From Larimichthys crocea (lineage: Eukaryota; Chordata; Actinopteri; Sciaenidae): a stretch of 64,000 nt of DNA. The position numbers and the translations under genes are program-made. The DNA lies in NCBI RefSeq assembly GCF_000972845.2, contig NC_040018.1:12869157-12933156 (forward strand), written 5' to 3'. The notes under the pieces are model-generated. The model did no database searches. It saw only the letters and a program-made list of their open reading frames with translations, and was not told the origin of the DNA. Below are positions 1-11,300 of this stretch, piece after piece (the first letter of the stretch is position 1; every line of letters begins with the position of its first letter).

Positions 1-215
1 TAAATTTCCAGGAACTGGACAGTTCGTTCCAACAACAAAGACAAAAAAAGTGTGCCCTAGAGGAAGAAACTGTATCTCACTGTTATAGAATAGAACACAG
101 CTAAACACAGCTCACCACTGCAACACTGGAAGATACAACTAGTATACACTGTATACAGTTTAGCATATAAACAGCTGAAAAAGGAACATCAAACCATAGC
201 AGGGCTAGCTGCTAG

Positions 216-958
<743 letters not shown>

Positions 959-1585
959 ACAGACCTCTCATTAGACAGAATCCAAGCATGATGAGCTCTC
1001 ATCACCTTTTACCTTTATTTTGAAAAGTGCCAGTGAGTGAAAACTACAATATCCTGCCAATTAAAAGGCAATGCTTAGCTGGTGACAAGTTGGTAACAAA
1101 GGAGTTTGGTAAAATGAAGACACTTTGGAAGATTGATGGCACTTTGGCTCTTAAAGGTTTAGGCCTAACCTGTGGAGAGCCAACATGTGTGAAGTAGATT
1201 CACATGCTTGTCATTACACAAAACCTACTATGTATAAACAATTGTACCTCACACTCCATTTGGTGCCGGGGTATGTCATAAAGTTGAAGTTTTACTGTAT
1301 AAACTGTACATCGGACATGAGAACACTTATGGTTTAGAGTGTTAGTTCAGACCACTGATACAAGATGAATGAAATCTGTGACATTCCCTGTGCCTCTCCC
1401 TTAAATAGCTTTCAGTGAGTTTTTGGAAAGAAATACGTATATTGAAAGATTTGGGAGAGTCCAAAATGACATATATCTTTTTAAAATGTTGTTGAATTGT
1501 TGTAGAATCGCTGCATTTACATGTATGTTCATTATTTAAAGCAGACAGTGTGTTAAAAGAATAAAAATCTTTAGTCTTCACCATG
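959..1585 (+). other. ampd3: AMPD3 3' UTR with poly(A) signal
   Basis: Sequence after the stop codon has no further exon. A canonical AATAAA lies at 1560-1565, so the transcript probably ends near 1580. This is about 600 nt of 3' UTR, AT-rich. The end lies close to the expected 3' end of the convergent LYVE1 gene. Confidence 0.6.
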
Positions 1586-1627
1586 ATTGTATTGCAAACG
1601 TTGCCATCTAGTGGCTAAACAACACCA

Positions 1628-1633
1628 TTTAAT
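1628..1633 (-). terminator. lyve1: LYVE1 poly(A) signal (ATTAAA variant)
   Basis: On the minus strand an ATTAAA hexamer lies about 190 nt after the LYVE1 stop codon. No canonical AATAAA occurs on that strand between the stop and this point. It is the best candidate for the LYVE1 3' end, which would then fall near 1610. Confidence 0.4.
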
Positions 1634-1823
1634 AACATCAAACTTTATGACAAACATACTGCATATAACACAAAAATAAATGCACGTTTACAGTCATTAT
1701 GTTACATTTTTTTCCACACAAAACATAGCACACAATAAGGGACCCATCTCTGTCCTTTATATGAATATTACTCAGTAGTTTTCCACAGAGTGCTTTTGTT
1801 GAAATATCTCATCAGAAAAATGT

Positions 1824-3714
1824 TTAAGTTGCATTGTCGTCCACGTCTATCCTCTCATCCTCGTCAGCAGCTATCTTGGTTTCCTTTATAATCTTCACAC
1901 ACGTCCACTCTTCTGTCTGGATGTACTCTTCCTGCTGCTTTATGTCAGTGCTCAGAGAGCGATTCCTTCTCCTTTTCGCAGAGAGAAAGAAACAAATCAT
2001 ACTCCACACTGATCGATGGAACAATAACAAAAGGAGAGACATGCAGTACAAGGGATTTTACATGAAAGAAAGATGTTTTTCTCTTTTAGACCTCATGTAT
2101 TGTGAAATATTTGTACTCACATTTTTATGTACACAAGGGCGATTACTGCAATAAGCAGAAGGGCACAAATTGAGGTGATGAGTATAGCCGTAGCTGGAAC
2201 AGCAAAACAAAAAGACAAAGAAGACATTAGTCAAACAAAACAAAAGTGACATTACTGTAAGTACCATCCTAAAGTAAATTCTCATACCTCCAGCAGAGCC
2301 TTGTACACCACCGACAAACCGAGCTGGTTCTACCTCATTGTCTAAGGTGTTAGGGGTTGAGGAGGAAGAAGGAAGAAGGCTGGATGAAGATGTAGAGTGC
2401 ATTTTCAGGGTGGAGTTTACTTCTTTGGGGGGAAACTGAGTTTGCCCCGAGTAATCCCCGCTGTGCAAAGGGCTATCAGTTGTTGTATCCTTCAATTGTG
2501 TCGCTGCATCTGTTGAAGTTCATTAAGACCATGAGAGATTAGATAAGTATGTATGTAACAATGTATGTTTGTGTTATTCACATTATTTTTCATGAGGGAA
2601 AAACTGCCTGCCATTTGTAACTATGTACTGATAGTGACCTGCTTTTACAGCTCTCTTGACGTAGTGTTTGAAATTATTAAAAAGACATTTCCGAATGGGT
2701 TTCTGGCAGTAATGGTGCATATTTAGCTTGTGTAATTATTTGTGGAGGTTTAAACAAACTTTGTATGTTCTCCGTGAACATTTGTATTTATTTTGGAGTC
2801 TAGCAAAGTAGCTTCTCATAAAAAATACAAAAAAAGTTATGTGTAATAGACAATAGCATTTCATCCCAAATATTAATGCAATAAATTATGACTACAGTTT
2901 ATGTCAGGAGTATTCATTCACATTATTCTGAATTTATACTTTCTGATATCAACATTCAATCAGATTATTTTGTTTCAGAATAAAACATCCATGATGTTTT
3001 CAATAAACTGCTGCCTCACAATCTGTAGCAAAAAAATTCAGATAAAAATGTCATACCTGATTCATTAAAGCAAAACACGTCAAACTTTTGTGTAACAGGT
3101 GCTCGCCATGTCACCAAGCCCGTCTGGTTTTGGCCACAGTTAGAAAGGGCCTTCCTGCGGGGAATGACTCCAAAATGCTCATCAATCCATCCAAACCTGA
3201 ACAAAGCAAAAGATGACATAACATTAGGCACTGGTCATTAAACTCCACTGACATTACTAAGGTGATCTTGTGCATTTTCTCTCCTCGTACCTGCATGTTT
3301 CTAAACCTCTACTGAGAGCATCTTTTACTTGTGCTTTGGAGGCAATGTTCACTCCGAGGGACCAGCAGAGCGTCCGAGCTTCAGAGGCATTGAAGGCATA
3401 CTGAGGCTGGTTGAAGTCATCTGTGTAGGTAACCTGGAAGACTCCAGCAATACTTTTGTTCACGGCTGGAAAAACTGGAAACATACAAGCATGTAAAACA
3501 CTTTCATATTTAGATTTACTGTGTGTTTGGAATCTTTCAAATGAAACAACAAAATATACTTTTAGTTAAGAATTCATTTATCTGCAAAAACATACATGAA
3601 CAAAGATCAAAACAGCTGGAATTACCTACCTCTGATGTGGCTTGTGTCAATGTTTTGATCACAGATGATCTGAGTAATTGACACCAGTGTGATGCAAAGC
3701 CAGATCATATTCAT
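1824..3714 (-). CDS. lyve1: LYVE1: Link-domain hyaluronan receptor of lymphatic endothelium
   Basis: Type I membrane glycoprotein that binds hyaluronan at the cell surface. Six coding exons on the minus strand: 3630-3714, 3291-3474, 3057-3196, 2288-2509, 2121-2193 and 1824-1971. They sum to 852 nt (283 aa plus stop) with all phases agreeing. The N-terminus MNMIWLCITLVSITQIIC is a signal peptide. Residues about 35-125 form a Link domain (GVFQVTYTDD, SEARTLCWSLGVNIASK, ETCRFGWIDEHFGVI, CGQNQTGLVTW, FDVFCFNES) with the expected cysteines. A Ser/Thr-rich stem of about 85 residues follows (exon 4). A hydrophobic segment ATAILITSICALLLIAVIAL is encoded almost alone by exon 5. A basic then acidic cytoplasmic tail ends the protein. 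The start is the first ATG before the signal peptide; a second Met is two codons on. Sequence does not decide between teleost duplicates. Confidence 0.93.
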
Positions 3715-3764
3715 GACTGGTCAGAGTAGAGACTGATGAATGCCGGGGATGACAAAGTGTTGGA

Positions 3765-3805
3765 CGCTTTATGTGCTTGTGAGCCAAATGCCAGGGTTAA
3801 ATAGA
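3765..3805 (-). promoter_or_regulatory. lyve1: Possible LYVE1 core promoter
   Basis: On the minus strand a TATTTAA element (3803-3797) lies about 85 bp before the LYVE1 ATG, leaving room for a transcription start near 3770 and a short 5' UTR. This rests on motif and spacing only. Confidence 0.3.
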
Positions 3806-3869
3806 GGTGATTCTGTTCACCGGGGTGTGTGGACACTGTCATTACCAGGAAGCAAAGGAAAAGGAAGAG

Positions 3870-4005
3870 AGTTATGACCCAGCTCTGAGACCACGGCAAA
3901 TAAGGGAAGCACACGTGAGAGATTAACTGAAGCAGTGGTTCTCAATCTGGGGTTCGGGACCCCTAAAGGAGGTCGTAGATCATTTCTTGGGGTTGGAGTT
4001 GGATG
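3870..4005. repeat. Dispersed repeat fragments, including a hAT-like terminal segment
   Basis: At 3932-4000 the sequence TGGTTCTCAATCTGGGGTTC, continuing into GGGACCCC and GGTCG, resembles the ends of widespread vertebrate hAT-type non-autonomous elements. Related degraded pieces appear near 28238-28290 and 33565-33605. Just before it, 3870-3925 resembles the end of the window (63910-63965), sharing the pattern ATGACC..GCTCTGAGA..GGCAAA. Both are old fragments without intact ends. Confidence 0.4.
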
Positions 4006-6710
4006 CAATGTCAGCCCTTTAATGATTTGAAATTAAATGAAAATGAAAATGTATTTCTATTTATTTTTGTTCTTTTAAATCTAAAGAAGATATGTTGACT
4101 ATAGACTTTGGAAGTGCCATTATTTCAATAAGCCAAAAAACACAAATTAAAGCCAAAACAAAATGTTGTTGTTGTTCTGTGGGCAAATCAAATGGTCCTC
4201 CTGTGTGAATTTGATAGCCCCCGGACAGGGGGTGGCTTGAACACCAGCCTGATTGCTCTGGAGGTGTTACAGCTCTAAAAAGTTCAGAAAAGAAGAAGAA
4301 ATCAAAGAACTCTTCAATGTCACATAGCCTGGGTAGGACAGGTTTTATGAATTTAGGAGACAGTGGCCATGCTACCTCCAACCAACCAGGAACCAAGACA
4401 ACAACTGAACAACACAAGTCGTCAAGATCCACTATTTTCCAGGAACACGAAGTCCACTAGAAAAGGACATAAAACTAACATTTTAACAGGAGCCACGGAA
4501 ATTCTGTGGAAGGAAAAATAGACTGAATTCACGTTCCAGGAATAATTAATGGCTTAAGCAGAAATGATCTTTAAGCGAGTGCTTTTCAGTCAAGTACATA
4601 GGAAATACATTTGTTAGATTTAAGTGAAACTACAGCTTGCAGGAAATACATTTGTTAGATTTAAGTGAAACTACAGCTTGCAATACTCATGCAGATCTAA
4701 TGTTATAAAATTGTGATGTTATACGTGTTAGTGTCCTCGTAAAGTGACTTCTGACTGACATCTGACACTGGGCACTGTCCAAATCATTTCCTCTCATGGG
4801 GCATTACTCAATCATGAACATGCTTATGATCTCTGATATCCTCTGATGAGCCTTTGGCACACGATAACATCCCACTTCCACAAAAACATCTCAGCAAAAG
4901 TCCTGACGGCAGGAAATGACGCAAAGAGAGCTGACGAACATTCAGCTGTGTTTTTCTTTTCTTTTTTTTCAGACGTGAGGTGTCAGTGGATTGTGTGAAC
5001 ATAAGACAATCTGCAGATTTGGAAAAGAACAGGTACTTGTGTTGTCTCAAGGGTGGGGTTTGTTATGGTGTCATAGAAAGAGTCAGTTTACAGTAACTTA
5101 CAGTACATTACAGTAAATGATTTCTGGGTAACCTAAAGCATCATTCTGTTACTTTTCTACCATGAAATAACAGACTTTAAAACATTTTGATTCTAAACTG
5201 ACATGTATTCAGGTAAACGATGCCTCTGTTTTGTCATTTTTACGCTTCAGTTTTGGTTCTGATAAACAAACAAGATGTAACGTGTTAATTAGAGAGATTT
5301 AGAGGTGCTGTTTTCAGTCTTTGTGCTATGGTTTTGCATCATGTATGGACTGTATGTGCTTCTTTGTAACAGGGGTAACTATAACTATTCTTCAACTGTA
5401 TTGATGTTTTTTTAGAATAAAAATAAATAAATATATTTAATAAATATGAAAAAAGTGACAATGAAAAAAGAAAATCACTTGTAGTTACTTGCAGAGAATT
5501 ATCAGTTAAATCTCCCCAGTGACTTTTTAGTTTAGAATCTAATTAAATATTTTGGTTAACTCTCTCTTATAGTGTCATTTTCATCAGAAAGACACATTTA
5601 GCAACTAGCTGGTGAACACAGTGGAGTGTTTAGCAGCTAAAGAGTCAGATATTTCTCTCAGGGGTTGATAGAGACCAGAAACAGCTAAAAGAGAGAGATA
5701 ATATTTGACTTATACAGAAACAATGCTGATGTTGGTAACTCACTGCTGGATGTGTTTTTAAGCAACTGTTATCTAACAAGTACAACATATCTGCTCACAA
5801 CTAGTTTTTGATGCCAAGTGGTCAAAAATCCTTTCTATTGGTTGTTAGAAAAGGGATTGTTAGAAAGTCTGCTTATTTCTGAATGGAAATGACTACAATG
5901 TTTTCAAGCACCTTTATTTAAAGGTGAAGTGGCAGAGCATAAACCCCACAGAGAACAAACAAACAACACAGGTAGGCACACATGTGCAAAGAAGATAAAA
6001 ATAAACCTCATACCATCTAAACAGTGCTCACATACAAGAAAACCTCTCAGTGCTCTGAAGACATAATCCAAAATGGCACAAACGAGAACCATCAGCTGCA
6101 AAATATTGCACTTCGAATGTGCTTATATTTTAAAGTCTTTAAATACACATTATAGAAATAGAACAAAACGTAAAAACATTCCTTTATTTTCTATATCTTT
6201 AAATATGACTTTAAAATCTCTCAAAGGCTTTATTAGCTACTGGACCTGAGAGATTATTCTTAGTGTAGATAAATATACAAATTTTCTATTGCGGCATTTA
6301 ATGTGAAAGTGCCATATTCATCATCAAAAAGTACCCAAACCAAAACATCATTACATATGCATCTAATTTAAATATATAGACTGTGTATATGTATACTTTA
6401 TCACACTTTATAATTGGTCCCTAAAACAGAAATAATCTTTTTTCTCGCTGCAGCCATGAATCGTCAATTTTTCAATCCAAACAAAATTATAACTTAATGC
6501 TGTTAATCATGAAGACAACATCCTCCATGAAGCCTTTCAAAAAGTCTTTGGCCCTTGAGTGTTCGGGTCATGATGGATTCAAGTGTGGTGATATGGTAAA
6601 CTGACAGAGACAGAGGACGACTGACGTCTCTGTTATTCTGTTCTTTGGTTGTCCTGCTACACTTAGTCCAAAGATCTTCATTCTCGCCTCGCACAAAATC
6701 ACTGCTCTGC
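4006..6710. other. LYVE1-IRAG1 spacer and IRAG1 3' UTR region
   Basis: I see no supported exon here. The part nearest 6710 is IRAG1 3' UTR; minus-strand AATAAA hexamers lie at 6188-6183 and 5916-5911, and either could end the transcript. Repeats fill much of the rest: the 41-bp duplication, a piece at 5268-5330 of the family that ends GCTAAGCTAAGCTAACTGGC, and 5590-5800, which shares TTTAGCAGCTAAAGAG-like sequence with 20330-20480. Confidence 0.5.
4600..4681. repeat. Perfect 41-bp tandem duplication
   Basis: The unit at 4600-4640 is repeated base for base at 4641-4681 (starts AGGAAATACATTTG, ends CTACAGCTTGC). Two exact copies with no divergence suggest a recent duplication in the LYVE1-IRAG1 spacer. 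Confidence 0.9.
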
Positions 6711-8312
6711 TTACGTGTCCTCACGTCTGTTGTAGTAGTCACTGAAGAATGTAAAAATACTGATAACCAGACACAACACCACAGACAGTGTCAGGGCGAA
6801 CCAGAGAACACGCCGACTCAGGGAAACCTTGGGACAAAATCGTCCAAGAAGAACAAGGACTTCCTCCATCCTCCTGTTAAAGATAATGACATCAAAAAGT
6901 ATACATGTGATATTTTCATTGCTGTAAACAGTTTTATGTTTATTGAAATCAAATGATAGCAGATTCTTTAAATGACATATAATAATCTTTTCTTTTGTTA
7001 TATGATTTACCATTCATGGTACGCATCATATGCAAATTATGTAGAGCTACATGAAGGCTGTCTATAATTCATGATGTTTGTGATATTGATCTCAGTGCAG
7101 CAATGTGTCATCGATGAGAGTGTCAGGTACATTTTTAGTTTCATAATACTGATTTTGAATGGAACTTGTAGTCTGCTCATGTCAATACTATCAAAGAACA
7201 ACATACAAACCATGCTGTATATGTCTTCAGTTTACCTGCTTGCCTTTATCTTCTTTCCACTCTCTTCATCCTTATTTTTCAATTCCAGCAATTTCTCTGC
7301 AGCGTTTTCCTCTTCTTCCTTCTCCTCCTTGACCGCTTTACTTTGCTTCAGTCCCTCTTGGTAGCTACATTTGAAATGTTCACATTTGCCAGCATGATTA
7401 AAGTATATACAGCAGTAAAATGCCTGAAATAGGCAGTAACTAGGAATGTAGAATTCATTATGGTCACTGTAAATGTCTTAAAGTCTTTAAAATTTATAGG
7501 CATGTGAAAATTTACCTGTACAACAACAACATAACTGATGGGTCCCATAAATGTGGTGATTTATGATGAGGAACAACAATGTTCATCATTCAGTGCGTGT
7601 TTGTGTGTAGTTAAAGACCAGGAGAAAAGACCTCACCCTTTATTATAGGCCTCCTCCTCGATCTTCGCTTTGATCTCAGCTCTGATCTCGGCTCTGATCT
7701 CCTCTAGGTTGACTGCAGGCTTGGCTGGCTCACTTTCCTGCTCCGACACACTCTTTCCACTGTATTGTTTCAGATGGGAAAGAACAATCAGCCTTGGACA
7801 CCACCACATCACAACACCGTGGCCTTGTCTGCAGCAGCTGAGTGGTGGTGTGCATTACAGACGCCATCACAGGCATGGCGAGTGCGAACAGAAAAAATGG
7901 AGCTGGCACATTGTACATTTGTTATTGCTATTCTCGTCTCCTGACGGAGATTCTAGCTCAGACACTTGAGAGCTCCACTTTATGACCAGGATATGATTGG
8001 AGCCGTGTGCCTGGACTTTGTCAAACTCTAGCACAAATGTTTAGATTATGACCCAGGATAGCATATCCATCAGCTGCAGCAGGTTCTGATTATTTTTTAA
8101 GCTTTTAGGGTTATTTTCACCTCACTGGGGCTTTCTGTGCACTGTAAGACATCCTGAAGGTCACACAAACAAGCCAAAGGTCCCTCTGCAGCAGAGAAGG
8201 CTTTTGATAAGAATGATTACAAGTTCAGGCTCGTCTCAGCCTATTGTTTCAAGAACTATGTAGCGACCTTGAGAACCAAGCAGTGGTATTTGTACACATA
8301 CTGTTCATGCAG

Positions 8313-8352
<40 letters not shown>

Positions 8353-11300
8353 GCAAAACACTACACAAGTACACAAAACATACCATTCTGCTGCTGGTTG
8401 TGCTGTCTCTGTGGGAGCGTTGCCCTTCACATCATTCGCTTCACACTAAAGAGGAATGTGGAATATTTTCAACAATGTTGTTGCCGTCTAACAATAACAC
8501 ACAATAATCAGGCGTGATTGTATTCACATCCTTAAAAACCAAAACCAAAACCACTTCATCCTTCACCCACTTCACCCATACTTTATTACAAGTAAAAGTC
8601 CTGTGTTTAGGATCCTACGTAAGTAAAAGTACAGAATTAGAAATATTATTTTTAATAATTATTTAAAAGTAAAAGTACCTGTCCCTGTGACTCTTACGCT
8701 GTTATATATAACATTATCGGGGTTGATAATGCTGATGCATCGACGTGTAAGCAGTATTTTCCTGTTGTGTCTGATGTGGGGCTAGTTTTAACTTTCTATA
8801 CAGTTCGGTGTTGACTAAAGAGTCAGAAGAAGTTGTGAGAGGATTACTGGGAGAGAAAAGAAGAAGAAAAATTCTGCAACATAGTTTCACACATTGTACA
8901 TTTCTCAAATGTTTGTTTTTTTGTGAAATATTCTTTTTTCTATTTCACCTCTCTGAGACTTGAACAGGAATTTAAATGAAACCATCAGATACGTTTAGAT
9001 GAAATGTCTCTTGACCTATAGACATCTAGCTTTTTTTTCATAATTGTGTCACATGATTTTTCATATGTAAAGTCCTAAAATGTTAAGTAAATGGGAACTT
9101 CCAGAGTCCTGGATGACTCAGTCTCTAACCCATTACGCATAACTTTCATTCAGCAGTGAGTCAGAGAGAGTGGGTGTCATTTGATTAATTGCTTATGTTA
9201 TCATTCCCCATCATTTCCTGACAGGACAGGAAGACCTACCAGGACAGGAAGAGCAGCGCCAGCAGTAGGTCCAATGTTAGGGCCTGGTCCTGGTCCTGAG
9301 CCCGGGCCAGCTGTGGCTGGAGTCTGACCTGGGATGTTCAGGAGGTTAAACTTAGGCACCACCGCTACGCTCACCCTACGCCTGGGAAGAGCCTAAAGAG
9401 GAGACAGAACATGAAACAGTGGAAAGAGAGGGTTGAAATATCAGGAACGATCATTTACAATCACAATAATGTCACTAAAATAAGAGATCATTTCATGAAT
9501 AAAACAAGAAACATATTTTCAGCCATGAAAGCAGCATGACAATGCTGACCTGTCAGTCAGTCAGTCAACTTTGGTCCAGACTAATTATTTCATCACTAAA
9601 ACAGTGTTTACCTTTCCAAGGGTGAGGGACATCGATCTTGACGGCCGTGGAACTCCATCATCTTTATAAGGACAGACAAACAAACACAGAATACAGGATT
9701 ACATAAACAAAAAACTTTCATGCTGTTATTGTTTCCAAAGCTGCAGTGAACTGCTCAGTGACATGGCATCAGGATACACTGGTTACAATGGGAAGTTTAT
9801 TCTTACAGAGCAAAGTAGCAGCGATGCTAAAAAAGGCTCTTTCTTTATCAAAGCCATGCCTGGAAAAATAAAGTTTCAAAATATTTTCCATTTACAAGCA
9901 TGAAACTCTTTAGAGGAAAAATGAAGCCTAATGATAAATTGGCTAAGTTTCATTCACTGTGTTTTCCTGTGCTTGATCTGGTCTCCAGTGTAGTCTTACC
10001 TCCAGTCTCTACAGACGATCCGTAACAGCGATTTGAGTTCTGGTTGGCCAGCTTCTTAAACTCCATCAGCTCTGCATGGTCCTTCTCATATGTCCTCTTC
10101 AGATTTTCTACATATTGCATCATGACCTCAGTGGCCTTGTTCATACGTTTCTCCTGTTGCACAACGGAAAGTCAGTCAATACTTCTATATGACAATATAT
10201 GAGCACAGACACAGTGAGCTAACTAACCTAAAAGAGAGTTTGAACAAATGGTTCTTTGGAGTAGGAGAAACAACACTGAAAGCCAAAATGCACAACCTAA
10301 CCTATATTTTTACTTAATAAATTTATAGCTGTCCTACATACATTTGACATATCTATCAGCTCATTAATTATAGTTTAAAATATGGGTTTGAAAGCTGAAT
10401 TCATAACTAGTTTGCAACAAGACGGCCCAAAGCTACAAAACAAGCTGACAGTCCTGACATAATTAGCTACGTAACTGCCTGCTAATACATCCAGCAGACA
10501 CACAGTAATTCATCATCTCAATTATCATTGTGTTTTTGGCCATTTGTTGAATAGAAGTACTATATTAACACTTTATAAGGCGAGGAACCATATATGGTGA
10601 CTTCCACAGGATTTTAAAATGGTGCCCCACGTCTCTCAATGAAGGAGCAGAATCACGTGACTTTCTCCAGCCAATCAGCGTTGGTTGAAAGAGGCTGAAA
10701 ATCTCCATAGAGCTGCAAAGTTTGGTCATTTGTGGTTCATTCTTTCAAGCAACTCTGTTCACTTTTTATTATTTAGTTTGATGTCTTGTTGCTTCTATGA
10801 TATCAGAAATATGCTGTGAACCCGCTAAGAGAAGTACGCAGTGGAGAAGGCACTACAGTAACAATGAATCCTAATACATCATTTTCTTTCATAGTAGATG
10901 TAATACCTGTACTGTGTCACACACCTAGTTTATTATTTGCAGTAAACATAAACTGTGTGAAGCAGTTTGAGATTTTAAGAATGCACGAATCCCACTAAAC
11001 GTGGCTGCCAAGAAAACAACCTGAAAGTCACTCAAGACTTTTGGTCATCTGAGCTGTATCAATGCCATGTTACAGGAGCCTTTATTTCTAAATCTCTTAA
11101 TCCGATTGCTATTAATAGATGGGCAGCAGTACAAAGAAAAGACATAAAAAGGCTGTAATTAATCTGAATAGTTTTGAACACTTAACACTAAATTAGCTCT
11201 TTAACTGATGTTTGCCCTGGCTGGCAGGTCATCCATGACATCAGAAAAACATTCCAGTGTCCCGCAGACATCCTGAAGAAGACAGTATGTTCTAAACAAC

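Noticed and set aside
4061..4432. 123-codon minus-strand open frame between LYVE1 and IRAG1
   Set aside because: It runs through repeat-like sequence and has no homology I recognise and no promoter or poly(A) context.
7753..7759. Acceptor at 7759 for the IRAG1 exon 7637-7752
   Set aside because: It has a better pyrimidine tract but gives the wrong phase with the preceding exon. The AG before 7752 restores the frame, unless an unseen exon lies between.
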